A stretch of 64,000 nt of DNA from an uncultured Alphaproteobacteria bacterium. GTDB taxonomy: Bacteria; Pseudomonadota; Alphaproteobacteria; RF32; CAG-239. Below, one piece after another: positions 1-8,671 of this stretch; the first letter of the stretch is position 1; each line of letters begins with the position of its first letter. The DNA lies in NCBI GenBank assembly GCA_944393695.1, contig CALYAY010000008.1:1-64000 (forward strand), given 5' to 3'. Under the pieces are notes generated by a model. That model made no database searches. It was not told the DNA's origin and saw nothing but the letters and a program-made list of their open reading frames with translations. The translations under genes and the position numbers were made by a program.

Positions 1-428
1 GATGAATGAAACCCTCCCCGACCCTCCCTAAGGCTTTAGGGAGGGTAGAACTCGAAGAACGGCGTGACGCGGGTAAGAGTGAGAGGGGTAAGGCTAATAT
101 TTAACCTCTCCGGCTCCCCTTTTGAAAGGGGAGAGAGCAATAAGGAAGATCCCTTGACGTTCAGGCTGGCGCTGAACGAGGGATGACAGTTTTTTATTTT
201 GTTTGAATGTGAAACCTTCCCCCACCCCTACCTGAGTTTTCAGGGAGGGGAGAATATGGGACTAAGGCTTTAAAGAGGGATGACAGTTTTATTTTGTTTG
301 AATATGAAACCCTCCCCGCCCCTCCCTAAAACTTTAGGGAGGGAGAAGATAGAGGAGCCTAAGCCTTTAGGGAGGGGATAAGTGTGGGGCTAAGGCTTTA
401 GGGAGGGGGAGTATAGAGAGCCTGAGTT
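1..428. repeat. Field of GC-rich palindromic repeats beside tolB
   Basis: No gene is visible here. The stretch repeats imperfect inverted units of the type CCTCCC-TAA-ggc-TTTAGGGAGG, near 12-47, 212-255, 309-345, 360-376, 395-410 and 421-437. A different unit sits at 145-189 and recurs almost exactly at 44747-44790. The TTTTATTTTGTTTGAAT spacer recurs near 190 and 288, and in shorter form near 44790. The last half-unit reaches the tolB stop codon. These look like dispersed non-coding repeats (REP/MITE-like). Whether they are mobile cannot be told from one window. Confidence 0.75.
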
Positions 429-429
429 T

Positions 430-1746
430 TTAGGGCAACAGTGGAGACCAGGCCGGGTCGGAGGCATCGGCCGGGGTGACGACCATGCGTTCGTTGTAAC
501 CCGTAAGGTCTATGGTATAGAGTTTGACCGGTGCATTTTTACGAGAGGTTCCTCTGTCCTGACGGAAGAACATCAAGACGCGCCCGTTGGGAGCCCAGAC
601 CGGTGCTTCTACCAGGTAACCGCTGGCCAGAAGGCGTTCGCCGGAACCATCAGGATACATGACGCCGATGTAAAACTGGCCGTTGGCCATTTTGGTGAAG
701 GCAATATAATCACCGCGGGGCGACCATACCGGGGTGGCATAACGGCCGGAACCGAAGCTGATGCGGTGGATGTCCGAACCGTCGGCGTTCATGACATAAA
801 GCTGCTGGTTGCCGCCGCGGTCGGAATTGAAGACGATTTTTGAGCCGTCCGGAGAATAACTGGGAGAAGTGTCGATTGCGACAGGGGCAGTCAGACGTTT
901 GGTCTTGCGGGTTTTTAAATCCATTTCAAAAATGTTGGTTTTGCCTTCGTTGGCATAACTGAACAAAAGCTTTGAGCTGTCGGGCGAAAAGACCGGCGCA
1001 AAAGTCATGCCCGGGAAGTTTCCGACCAGAGTCTGACGGCCGCTTTCAATGTCCAGAATGTAAACTTTGGGAATGGTTCCGGCATAAGAAAGGTAAGTTA
1101 TTTTTTGCAGATTGGGTGAAAAACGCGGAGTCAGAACCAGGGAAGAACCGGAGGTCAGGAACTTGTGGTTTTCACCGTCCTGATCCATGATGGCCAGGCG
1201 CTTGATGCGGCGGGTGGCAGGGCCGGTTTCCGAAACATAAACAATGCGGGTGTCAAAATAGCCTTTTTCTCCGGTGAGGCGTTCATAAATCGAATCGGCA
1301 ATGACATGGGCGATGCGGCGCCAGTTGTTTTTGGTGGTGGTGAAAGACTGCCCTTTCATTTGTTCTTCGGCAAAGACGTCCCATAAACGCATTTCAACCT
1401 TGAGTTCGGTGGGGGAAGCCTGGGAGACGGCGCTTTGAATCAGGGCATTGGCATTGATGGCTTTCCAGTCGTTGAATGCCGGCTGATCATTGATGCCTTT
1501 CAGTTGCTGAATGTAGCTGTTTTCGGGAATAATGCGAAACAGACCGGAGCGTTCAAGGTCGGCGGAGACGACTTCGCGTATTTTTTCGCCGTAATCATTG
1601 GTTTCAGAATCGGTTCCCTGCATGACGGGAAAGGCTACCGGCAGAGGGTTGCTGATGCCGCCGCTGACATCTATCTGCAGTTCGGCCCGAGCCGGAACGG
1701 CAAACAACAGGCTCAGGACAAAGGCGAAGAAACCGCGTAATTTCAT
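430..1746 (-). CDS. tolB: Tol-Pal system protein TolB
   Basis: TolB is the periplasmic component of the Tol-Pal envelope complex and binds Pal during outer-membrane constriction at division. The 438 residues match the usual length. Residues 1-21 form a signal peptide ending PARA. An N-terminal alpha/beta domain follows to about 160, then a beta-propeller with repeated blades containing [26 protein letters not shown] and [10 protein letters not shown]. The ATG is preceded by GGAGAC. A possible promoter (TTGATA, 17 bp, TACGAT) overlaps the end of ruvX upstream. Unlike most relatives, pal does not follow: downstream lies a repeat field, and pal is 52 kb away in this window. The stop codon lies within a repeat half-unit. 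Confidence 0.97.
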   Translation of the reverse strand: MKLRGFFAFVLSLLFAVPARAELQIDVSGGISNPLPVAFPVMQGTDSETNDYGEKIREVVSADLERSGLFRIIPENSYIQQLKGINDQPAFNDWKAINANALIQSAVSQASPTELKVEMRLWDVFAEEQMKGQSFTTTKNNWRRIAHVIADSIYERLTGEKGYFDTRIVYVSETGPATRRIKRLAIMDQDGENHKFLTSGSSLVLTPRFSPNLQKITYLSYAGTIPKVYILDIESGRQTLVGNFPGMTFAPVFSPDSSKLLFSYANEGKTNIFEMDLKTRKTKRLTAPVAIDTSPSYSPDGSKIVFNSDRGGNQQLYVMNADGSDIHRISFGSGRYATPVWSPRGDYIAFTKMANGQFYIGVMYPDGSGERLLASGYLVEAPVWAPNGRVLMFFRQDRGTSRKNAPVKLYTIDLTGYNERMVVTPADASDPAWSPLLP

Positions 1747-1813
1747 TTTGTCTCCATATGAAAAGGTGTTAGGTTGCCTATAAATATAATCGTATTTTGT
1801 TAAAAATACATTA

Positions 1814-2272
1814 TCAACAGAATTTTAAAGCGTCAAGGGCGCCTTGCAGAATGTAGGCGGCGGCCGAAGCGTCGAGAATTTTTTTGCGTTTGGCGCGGGA
1901 CAGGTCAAAATCTTTAATCAGAAATTTTTCAACAGCAGAAGAAGACAACCGTTCGTCCCAGAGAAGAACAGGCAGATTAAATCTTTCTTCAAGTCTGGCG
2001 GCAAAAGAGCGGACTTCGGCGGCAATGCTTCCTTCTTCGCCGTTCATTTGCAGGGGCAGGCCGAGGACAATGCCGCCGACTTCTCTTTCCCGGATAATTT
2101 TTTCGATTTCATCCAGATCTTTTTCAAGAGAAGTGCGGTGAAGAATTTTATATGAAGTGGCGACCATGAGCAGCAAATCAGACAAGGCAATGCCCAGGCG
2201 TTTTGAGCCGTAGTCAAAGCCGATGATTGCCCGCCGGGGGGGGAGAGATTGCTTGAATTCTTTGATGTTCAC
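1814..2272 (-). CDS. ruvX: RuvX/YqgF-family Holliday junction resolvase-like nuclease
   Basis: RuvX (YqgF) is an RNase H-fold nuclease linked to Holliday-junction resolution and 16S rRNA 5' processing. The 152 residues show the three expected acidic motifs: [12 protein letters not shown] near residue 18, WDERLSS near 105 and [11 protein letters not shown] near the C-terminus. The length is normal for the family. It lies upstream of tolB on the same strand with a 67-bp gap, so cotranscription is possible. It diverges from a small membrane-protein gene at 2352. Confidence 0.93.
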   Translation of the reverse strand: MNIKEFKQSLPPRRAIIGFDYGSKRLGIALSDLLLMVATSYKILHRTSLEKDLDEIEKIIREREVGGIVLGLPLQMNGEEGSIAAEVRSFAARLEERFNLPVLLWDERLSSSAVEKFLIKDFDLSRAKRKKILDASAAAYILQGALDALKFC

Positions 2273-2291
2273 CAGAAAAAGACCATATTTG

Positions 2292-2319
2292 TTGACATTT
2301 GTATAATTTAGACTAGTAT
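2292..2319 (+). promoter_or_regulatory. Sigma70-type promoter for the 2352 gene
   Basis: TTGACA at 2292-2297 and TAGTAT at 2314-2319 are separated by 16 bp. The leader that follows is almost pure A/T (TTAATTTATAATTAAAATAT) and has no Shine-Dalgarno sequence before the ATG. This is the same layout seen before the accessory genes at 18-22 kb and 48-53 kb. Confidence 0.6.
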
Positions 2320-2351
2320 CGGGGTGGTTAATTTATAATTAAAATATATTT

Positions 2352-2621
2352 ATGGAAAATTTATCTGTTATTTTATTCAGTGCCGGGTTTTTTGTTTTGT
2401 GCCTGGTTGCCGCTTTGGCAGTTGTCGGAATAAAGACTTTTGTTGAGCGGAAAAGACATGAGCTGCGGGTTCATGTGCGAGAGCGCTATGTGATTAAAAA
2501 TCCTGTCCGGTTTCGGGGGTGGGTAAATAATTTGTCTTGGCTGGAAGTGTACGAGTATACGAAAGTTCTTGACGGAGAACATATCCTGGAACATCTTGAC
2601 GGGATTTTGCAGGCGCGTTAA
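2352..2621 (+). CDS. Small membrane-anchored protein of unknown function
   Basis: An 89-residue protein I do not recognise. Residues 6-27 form one hydrophobic helix (SVILFSAGFFVLCLVAALAVVG). A basic stretch VERKRHELRVHVRERY follows, then a soluble tail with FRGWVNNLSWLEVYEYTK. The topology suggests an inner-membrane anchor with the tail in the cytoplasm. It has its own TTGACA promoter, an AT-rich leader without a Shine-Dalgarno sequence, and a strong terminator just after the stop, so it is a single-gene unit. The gene model is well supported; the function is unknown. Confidence 0.75.
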   Translation: MENLSVILFSAGFFVLCLVAALAVVGIKTFVERKRHELRVHVRERYVIKNPVRFRGWVNNLSWLEVYEYTKVLDGEHILEHLDGILQAR

Positions 2622-2627
2622 TTTTTG

Positions 2628-2665
2628 AGGAGCATTATCAAAAAAAGGATAATGCTCCTTTGTTT
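2628..2665. terminator. Bidirectional terminator hairpin
   Basis: The arms AGGAGCATTATC (2628-2639) and GATAATGCTCCT (2648-2659) are perfectly complementary around an A-rich loop and are followed by TTGTTTT. It lies between the convergent 2352 gene and the amidase gene and can serve both. Confidence 0.85.
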
Positions 2666-3372
2666 TAAAAAAGGTGAGCCGTTGTTTGCAGAGTTTTTAT
2701 AAAAAGCGGGGATTGTAAAATGTTTTCGTGACCGGGGGGCAGAGGATTGTCCAACAGGCGGGGAATGTCAAAATCTTTTGTTGTCAGAGAGGGAGCAAAA
2801 CGGCGGCAGAAAGCATAAGCGGCGGCAGCGCATTTTTCCGGCGAGGAAGCATCATAGCCGATTTGGGTTAGAAGTTCTTCTACCGAACCGCCGGCGGGTG
2901 TGCAACGGCGGTCGGGATAAAAGCCCAAGCCGTTTTGAGACAATTTTTTCCAGGGAAAACAGGGGCCGGGATCCGGTTTGCGTTCGGGGGCGGCATCGGA
3001 ATGGCCGATGATGTTTTGTGCCGGAATATTGTGACGACGGACAATGTCTTTGCTTAATTCTATCAGAGCGGCGATTTGCCGTCCCGGGTAAGGGGTTTGT
3101 CCCAAGGAGGGACTTTGCAATTCGATGCCAACGGAACAATTATTGAGGCTGTTTATATCGCGCCAGAAGCTTTTTCCGGCATGGAAAGCGCTTTTTTCTT
3201 CCGGGACCAGACGGGTTATGGTGCCGCGGGTGTCGATAAAGTAATGAACGGAACATTTGTAAGTGTGCATCCATTGACAGAAGGTTTCAAGGTCAAAGGC
3301 ATTACAGTGAAACATGAGCATGCTGACGGCAGAGGTTCTTTCGGCAAAATATGGCAACGGGTGGCTGTTCAT
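2665..3372 (-). CDS. N-acetylmuramoyl-L-alanine amidase, AmpD/AmiD (Amidase_2) family
   Basis: A zinc amidase that cuts the muramyl-peptide bond, either of anhydromuropeptides during recycling or of peptidoglycan. Expected ligands are visible: His22 in MLMFHCNAF, the histidine of IIGHSDAAPERKPDPG and the aspartate of KPDPG. FHAGKSFW and SVGIELQ match the Amidase_2 core. No signal peptide is seen, which favours a cytoplasmic AmpD role. At 235 residues it is longer than E. coli AmpD: about 70 C-terminal residues (from GGSVEELLTQIGYD) resemble a small helical peptidoglycan-binding domain as in AmiD. The djlA-like gene ends 11 bp upstream, so the two are probably one operon. Recycling versus wall cleavage cannot be decided here. 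Confidence 0.88.
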   Translation of the reverse strand: MNSHPLPYFAERTSAVSMLMFHCNAFDLETFCQWMHTYKCSVHYFIDTRGTITRLVPEEKSAFHAGKSFWRDINSLNNCSVGIELQSPSLGQTPYPGRQIAALIELSKDIVRRHNIPAQNIIGHSDAAPERKPDPGPCFPWKKLSQNGLGFYPDRRCTPAGGSVEELLTQIGYDASSPEKCAAAAYAFCRRFAPSLTTKDFDIPRLLDNPLPPGHENILQSPLFIKTLQTTAHLF

Positions 3373-3383
3373 AGGTTTTTCCT

Positions 3384-4556
3384 TCAGATTTTGCGGGTTT
3401 TCATGATGTACTGATAGGCATTGTTTATTTCAGCCATTTTTATGGTGCATTGTTCAATTTCTTCTGCTGAGGCGCCTTGAGACTGGGCATGGTCGGGGTG
3501 CCAGGTGATGATGAGTTCTTTCCAGCGGGCTTTGATTTCGTTATTGCCGGCGGCAGGGGAAATGCCCAGAATGTCGTAATAATGCTGGAGAGTCGAGGCC
3601 GAGGAAGAAGGACGGGGTTTGTAATTGTCGCTGATGAGTTCGAAATTGCCGTCGGGGAGTTCAATGATATAGGCAGTGTTTTTGAGAATGTCCAGCTGCT
3701 CTTTGGCAATGATGCCGTCGGCGGAAGCTATTTTGAAGAGGTTGTCAATGATGTTTTCTTTAAGTTCCAGATTGTCGCCGGCTATGAGGCGGAGTTGCTT
3801 GGCATAACGTTCGTAGCCGTCGCTGCTGCTTTTGGCCCGGTTAAAGACGGCGGCGATTTTGCTGTTTTGTTCATAAGAAAGTTCAAACATCTTTTTGAAA
3901 ACGCGAATTTCGTTTTCGCTGGCGACGCCGTCGGCTTTGGCAATTTTGGCAGAGAGGCCGGCCATGGCCTGGATAAATGTGAAGCTGCGGGCTTCGGAAG
4001 AGTGCAGATAGAGTTTGAGCAGGTTGATGCGAGACCAGAAACGATACAGAAAGTCCAAGTTGAATTTTTTTGCAAAACCGCCCAGGCGCAGGCTGTCGGC
4101 GAAAAAGCCGATAATGACTCCGATGAAGATAAGCAGGTTGCTGTGAAAGGAAAAGCCGATTATGGCGCCGAGTATTTTGCACCAATTGAGGTTCCAGAAT
4201 GTTTCAAACAAGGATTTAAAGCGCAGAGCCGGCCGGTTGTCGGGCAGGTCAAAAATAAAATGTCCGAGGAGAAATAAAATCAAAAAACCGGGGAGGCCGA
4301 AAGTCAGAGCGCCGAGGACAGATCCCCAGATGATGCCGAAGATATTGTTTTCCAGCCGGTTATAGTATTTGTAAAAGCGATAAGGCAGGAGAATCCGGAT
4401 ATTATCGTCGACAGAGCTGATGTATTGTTTGATGAGTCTGCGGATGATGGTGCGGTCGATGAGCAAATGTCCGAAGAACATTCCCCATAAAAAACCAGCG
4501 GCACCGAAAAAACGCAGGCCCAAAACAGCCAATGTCAGTTTGCCTATCGGAAACAT
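3384..4556 (-). CDS. DjlA-like membrane protein with TerB and J domains
   Basis: A membrane-anchored DnaJ-type co-chaperone. The N-terminal third is hydrophobic with several likely membrane segments (near residues 5-30, 70-105 and 120-150). A TerB-like helical domain follows at about 190-295 (KADGVASENEIRVFKKMF and ASADGIIAKEQLDIL, the two acidic TerB repeats). A J domain occupies about 325-390 with YYDILGISPAAGNNEI and the essential HPD tripeptide in TWHPDHA, which would stimulate DnaK. E. coli DjlA has one short membrane helix, so the larger membrane region here is unusual. It precedes the amidase gene by 11 bp. Confidence 0.85.
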   Translation of the reverse strand: MFPIGKLTLAVLGLRFFGAAGFLWGMFFGHLLIDRTIIRRLIKQYISSVDDNIRILLPYRFYKYYNRLENNIFGIIWGSVLGALTFGLPGFLILFLLGHFIFDLPDNRPALRFKSLFETFWNLNWCKILGAIIGFSFHSNLLIFIGVIIGFFADSLRLGGFAKKFNLDFLYRFWSRINLLKLYLHSSEARSFTFIQAMAGLSAKIAKADGVASENEIRVFKKMFELSYEQNSKIAAVFNRAKSSSDGYERYAKQLRLIAGDNLELKENIIDNLFKIASADGIIAKEQLDILKNTAYIIELPDGNFELISDNYKPRPSSSASTLQHYYDILGISPAAGNNEIKARWKELIITWHPDHAQSQGASAEEIEQCTIKMAEINNAYQYIMKTRKI

Positions 4557-4629
4557 GTTTGCTTAATCCCGTATTGTTTTAGTCGTTGTAAGAGTATCAT
4601 AGTGCAGTACCGGTGATTAATAAAGCAGA

Positions 4630-5391
4630 TTATAAGGTGATAGTTGATAACTCTACGGGAAAATCGGCCGGAGCGGCAATTAAGCCACGGTGGGTGTCGC
4701 GGCGGTAGCTGAACCAGTGTTGTTCATCAGCATAAGTGTCAATGCGGGAATCGACGATGTTGTCAATGCCGAGCTGCCGAAGCCGGTCGGAAACGTAGCC
4801 GCCGAGGTCAAACAGCCAGTGTTCCGGGCGGGGAGAAGGAATGAAATATTTCCGGTTATCCGGGGATTGTTCCAGGAATGTCTGCAAGACTTCCCGGTCC
4901 ATTTCATAAGAGGGCTGACGGATACAGGGGCCGATTGCGGCGGCAATTTTGCCGATGCGGGCGCCTTTTTGACACATGAGACGGACGGTGTTTTCAACAA
5001 TACCATTGAAAGCACCCCGCCAGCCGGCATGAGCCGCGCCGATAATGCCTTGTTCGTCGTCGGCCAGCAGAACCGGGGCGCAGTCAGCCGTGCCGATGCT
5101 TAGGATGATTCCGGGTTTGTCGGTGACGGCTCCGTCGGCCTGAATTTTTTTTATGGAAGGTTCGGTGATGTAAACGGCATCGGCAGAGGTTCCCTGAATC
5201 AGGCGGCAGATGTTATCTGCCTGCAGATTGAACCGGGAGGCAATGATTTGGTAATTTCGGAGGATGTTTTCGGGATTGTCACGACTTTTGTCATTCAGGT
5301 TAAGAGAAGCATAGCGCCCTTCGGAAACACCGCCTTTGCGTCCGAAAAAACAATGCTTATCCGCCGGGAGGTTTGGAGATTGCCAGCTCAT
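4630..5391 (-). CDS. pgeF: Peptidoglycan editing factor PgeF (YfiH/laccase-domain family)
   Basis: PgeF-family proteins are zinc-dependent hydrolases or oxidoreductases that remove misincorporated L-Ser from muropeptide precursors and can act on purine nucleosides. The 253 residues carry Cys104 in GTADCAPVLL, His121 in AAHAGWRGAF and IGPCIRQPSYE, all family hallmarks. The first histidine of the metal site, normally in a Q-V-H motif, is replaced: the matching stretch reads LIQGTSADAV, with Thr68 in that place. Activity may be altered. The ATG overlaps the deoB stop (ATGA), so it is the last gene of the nucleoside operon; a role on nucleosides would fit. Confidence 0.9.
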   Translation of the reverse strand: MSWQSPNLPADKHCFFGRKGGVSEGRYASLNLNDKSRDNPENILRNYQIIASRFNLQADNICRLIQGTSADAVYITEPSIKKIQADGAVTDKPGIILSIGTADCAPVLLADDEQGIIGAAHAGWRGAFNGIVENTVRLMCQKGARIGKIAAAIGPCIRQPSYEMDREVLQTFLEQSPDNRKYFIPSPRPEHWLFDLGGYVSDRLRQLGIDNIVDSRIDTYADEQHWFSYRRDTHRGLIAAPADFPVELSTITL

Positions 5392-6581
5392 AGGAAGCTC
5401 TTTCCGTAAGGCAGCGGGGGCAGCCCGAAATAATCGGCAATAGTTTGGCCAAGGTCGGCATAAGTATCCCGGCGGCCGATGTTTTCGGTTTTGACTTTTT
5501 TGCCGAACATGATGACCGGAACCTGTTCACGAGTGTGGTCGGTGCCTTTATAGGAAGGGTCGTTGCCGTGGTCAGCGGTGATGAAGACAATATCATCGGG
5601 ATGCAGGTAAAGCATGATTTCGGACAAGCGGGAATCAAAGTATTCCAGTCCTCGGGCATAGCCTTTAATATCGCGGCGATGTCCCCATAACATGTCAAAA
5701 TCTTCAAAATTGGTGAAGATGAGGCTGTCGTCGGGTGCGGTTTTGATTTCGGCAAGGGTTAGATCCCATAAATCTTTAAGGCCGCTGCCGTGGACTTCCC
5801 GGGTGATGCCGCGGTGGGCAAAGATATCGTTAATGGCACCGACAGCAATGACATTTTTTCCTGCAGATTTCAGCTTGTCAAGCAGGGTGTCGCCAAAAGG
5901 CAGGGCCGTGTAGTCGCGGCGGTTGGCAGTGCGGGTGAAACTGCCGGCTTTTTCGCCGATGAAGGGGCGGGCAATGATCCGGCCGATGTTGTATGGTTTG
6001 ACCAGTTCGTAGGCTGTTTCGCAAAGTTTGTAAAGTCGTTCCAGGCCGAAATGCTGTTCATGAGCCGCTATCTGGAGATTGCTGTCGGCAGAAGTGTAGA
6101 AAATGGGCTTGCCGGAGGCGATATGTTCTTCGCCGAGTTCCTGAATGATAACGGTTCCGGAAGCGGCACGGTTGCCTAAAATTCCGGGAATATTGCCCTG
6201 TTGGCAGATGTTGTCGATTAAATCGGTTGGAAAAGACGGATATTGCGGCGGAAAATGACCCCAGCCGTTCAGGTTGGGCAGACCGGCGATTTCCCAGTGG
6301 CCGGAGACAGTGTCTTTGTCGCGGCTGATTTCAACCATATGGCCGTATTTGTGACCTAAGAGCATGATGCTGTCGCGTTGAGCGCCGATTTCAGGATAGG
6401 TGCCGCAGGCGCCTTTGGCCGCTTCGCAAAGCCCCAGATGGTTCAGATTGGGAATGTCCAGATGTCCGTAAAATTTGGCAATGTGGCCGAAAGTGTCGGC
6501 ACCCAGGTTGTCAAATTCGGCAGCATCGGGAGCCCCGCCGATGCCAAACGAATCCATAAGTAAAATGATGGCTCTTCCCAT
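5388..6581 (-). CDS. deoB: Phosphopentomutase DeoB
   Basis: Interconverts (deoxy)ribose 1-phosphate and 5-phosphate in nucleoside catabolism, in the cytoplasm. It belongs to the alkaline-phosphatase superfamily. Metal ligands are visible in ILLMDSFGIGG near the start and in ITADHGND plus GTDHTREQVPV near the C-terminus. The 397 residues are family-typical. An open frame continues upstream, but the start is fixed at 6581 by CGGAGAAAACTC before ATG and by the N-terminal MGRAIILLMDSFG. It lies 16 bp after deoA and overlaps pgeF by 4 bp. The product feeds deoxyribose 5-phosphate to DeoC. Confidence 0.96.
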   Translation of the reverse strand: MGRAIILLMDSFGIGGAPDAAEFDNLGADTFGHIAKFYGHLDIPNLNHLGLCEAAKGACGTYPEIGAQRDSIMLLGHKYGHMVEISRDKDTVSGHWEIAGLPNLNGWGHFPPQYPSFPTDLIDNICQQGNIPGILGNRAASGTVIIQELGEEHIASGKPIFYTSADSNLQIAAHEQHFGLERLYKLCETAYELVKPYNIGRIIARPFIGEKAGSFTRTANRRDYTALPFGDTLLDKLKSAGKNVIAVGAINDIFAHRGITREVHGSGLKDLWDLTLAEIKTAPDDSLIFTNFEDFDMLWGHRRDIKGYARGLEYFDSRLSEIMLYLHPDDIVFITADHGNDPSYKGTDHTREQVPVIMFGKKVKTENIGRRDTYADLGQTIADYFGLPPLPYGKSFL

Positions 6582-6597
6582 GAGTTTTCTCCGATGA

Positions 6598-7923
6598 TTA
6601 TTTTTTGTTGCTGCGGATTTTGCGGATGATGACGTTTTTAAGATTTTTCTGCGGTTTTTCATCCAATTTGACGGCCAGGCGGATTTCCATTTCGGCCTGG
6701 TGAAAATCCTGTTCGCTGCGGGCATGGACAAAGGCTATCGGTCGTTCGGGAGAGAGATAATCGCCGATCTGGCAGAAGCCGGAAAAGCCGGTGGCAAAGT
6801 CAATCGCCTGATCGGGTCTGGTGCGACCGCCTTTCAGTCCGATGAGGCTGAGACCGATGTTGCGGGTGAGCATGGATTTGACATAGCCGTTGTGTTCGGC
6901 GTATACCGGCCGGATGATTGGTGCCCGGGGCAGGTATTTTTCCGGATGGTCGCAAAAATCAGCGGGGCCGCCCAAAGCGTTTATCATGGCGGCAAATTTT
7001 TCAAGCGCTTTTCCGGAATCAAGAGCGTTTTGCAGTTTGGTGCGGGCTTCGGTGAGGTTGGCGGCCAGTTTGCCGCTGACCAGAAGTTCGGCGCATAGTT
7101 CAATGGTGACGGTGTGCAGACGGGGATCCCGGGCGGAGCCGTTCAGGTAAGCTACGGCTTCGGCAACTTCAAGGGCATTGCCGACACTGGTGCCGAGTAC
7201 CTGGTTCATATCTGTCAGAAGGGCGGAAGTTTTGGTGCCGGCTTTGTTGGCAATGCCGACAATCATATCTGCCAGGGCTTCGGCATCTTTACGGTGTTCC
7301 ATGAAAGCGCCGTTGCCGCATTTGAGATCCATAACCAGGCAGTCAAGTCCGGCCGCGAGTTTTTTGGAGAGAATCGAGGCCGTAATCAGCGGGATTGATT
7401 CAACCGTGCCGCATACGTCGCGGATGGCATAAATTTTTTTGTCGGCAGGGGCCAGGTTGCCGGTTTGGCCGATGATGGCACAACCGACTTCTTTGACAAC
7501 TTTTTTGAACAGATTGTTGTCCGGGGTGGTTTTGTAGCCGGGGATAGAATCGAATTTGTCCAGCGTGCCGCCGGTGTGTCCGAGGCCGCGGCCGGATATC
7601 ATGGGAACATAAGCCCCGCAGGCTGCCAGCATGGGGGCCAGCATGAGGCTGACTTTGTCTCCGACGCCGCCGGTGGAATGCTTGTCAACCACCGGACCGT
7701 TGAGGCCTTTCCATTTGAGGACATCTCCGGAATCGCGCATGGCCTGTGTCAGGGTGATGAGTTCTTTGCGGTTCAGGCCGTTTAGAAAAATGGCCATGGT
7801 CATGGCGGCGGTCTGGCTGTCGATGATTTCGCCGCTGGTGACGCCGTTGATGAAGTAATTGATTTCTTCGGCGGAAAGGGGTTTATGGTCGCGTTTTTTG
7901 CGGATGATTTCCTGTGGTAACAT
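6598..7923 (-). CDS. deoA: Thymidine phosphorylase DeoA (pyrimidine-nucleoside phosphorylase family)
   Basis: Phosphorolyses thymidine and deoxyuridine to the base and deoxyribose 1-phosphate. The 441 residues match E. coli DeoA. The family signature SGRGLGHTGGTLDKFDSIPG is present, as are VVDKHSTGGVGDKVSL (phosphate site) and DLKCGNGAFM. The start at 7923 (MLPQEIIRKK) is preceded by AGAGGAT; the upstream in-frame extension overlaps deoC and is ignored. It begins 4 bp after deoC, so it is translationally linked. Thymidine versus broad pyrimidine specificity cannot be fixed from sequence alone. Confidence 0.94.
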   Translation of the reverse strand: MLPQEIIRKKRDHKPLSAEEINYFINGVTSGEIIDSQTAAMTMAIFLNGLNRKELITLTQAMRDSGDVLKWKGLNGPVVDKHSTGGVGDKVSLMLAPMLAACGAYVPMISGRGLGHTGGTLDKFDSIPGYKTTPDNNLFKKVVKEVGCAIIGQTGNLAPADKKIYAIRDVCGTVESIPLITASILSKKLAAGLDCLVMDLKCGNGAFMEHRKDAEALADMIVGIANKAGTKTSALLTDMNQVLGTSVGNALEVAEAVAYLNGSARDPRLHTVTIELCAELLVSGKLAANLTEARTKLQNALDSGKALEKFAAMINALGGPADFCDHPEKYLPRAPIIRPVYAEHNGYVKSMLTRNIGLSLIGLKGGRTRPDQAIDFATGFSGFCQIGDYLSPERPIAFVHARSEQDFHQAEMEIRLAVKLDEKPQKNLKNVIIRKIRSNKK

Positions 7924-7927
7924 GATT

Positions 7928-8668
7928 TTAATATCCTCTTTCAATGGTTTGGCACAGATTATCAAGCAGAGAACTGGCACCGATGCGCATGTTTTTGGGG
8001 CTTATCCATTTGAAGCCCATAATCTGGTTGGCCAGTATCAGGTATTTTTTTGCTTCTTCAATGGTTTTTATGCCGCCGGAAGCCTTAAAGCCGATGTTGC
8101 GTTTGCCGGAGGCAATGGTTTCCAAAATGGCATTGGCGGCTTCGGGAGTGGCCGAGACTTTTGTCTTTCCGGTCGAGGTTTTGATGAAAGACATGCCTTC
8201 GGCAATGCACATCCGGGAAACGGCAGCAATGCGCGGGGCAGTTTTGAGCTCACCGCTTTCAATAATGATTTTTATGGGAAGTTTGCGGCCGGAGAGGGCA
8301 TTTTTTATGGTTGAGAAGAATTGATTGCAGCTTTGGGTGTCGCCGTTGATGAAGCTATGATAAGGGAAAACAATATCGATTTCATCGGCGCCGTGTTTGA
8401 CAATGTTTTGCAGCTCGGTATCCAGTTTGGCAAAATCGGTGTTTCCGGCAGGGAAGTTGGCAACGGTGGCAACTTTGATTCCGGTTCCCTCCAGGCAATT
8501 TTTGGCCAGAGGGACAAATTGGGGTTTGATGCATACGGCGGCAACATTACCGTAAGGCGTGAGAGCTTTCTGACAAAGTTTTATTATGTCCGAATCGGTG
8601 TCTCCGTCGTTGAGCGAGGTTAAATCAAGCAGGGAAATGAGAATTTGAGCAGCACTTACATCATCCAT
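7928..8668 (-). CDS. deoC: Deoxyribose-phosphate aldolase DeoC
   Basis: Cleaves 2-deoxyribose 5-phosphate into acetaldehyde and glyceraldehyde 3-phosphate through a Schiff base. The active-site lysine lies in FIKTSTGKTK and the proton-relay lysine in GFKASGGIKT, both intact. The 246 residues and the motif DEIDIVFPYHSF match the E. coli-type branch. It starts 3 bp after the punA stop and ends 4 bp before deoA. In this operon it is the exit to glycolysis for deoxyribose released by PunA and DeoA. Confidence 0.95.
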   Translation of the reverse strand: MDDVSAAQILISLLDLTSLNDGDTDSDIIKLCQKALTPYGNVAAVCIKPQFVPLAKNCLEGTGIKVATVANFPAGNTDFAKLDTELQNIVKHGADEIDIVFPYHSFINGDTQSCNQFFSTIKNALSGRKLPIKIIIESGELKTAPRIAAVSRMCIAEGMSFIKTSTGKTKVSATPEAANAILETIASGKRNIGFKASGGIKTIEEAKKYLILANQIMGFKWISPKNMRIGASSLLDNLCQTIERGY

Positions 8669-8671
8669 GAA

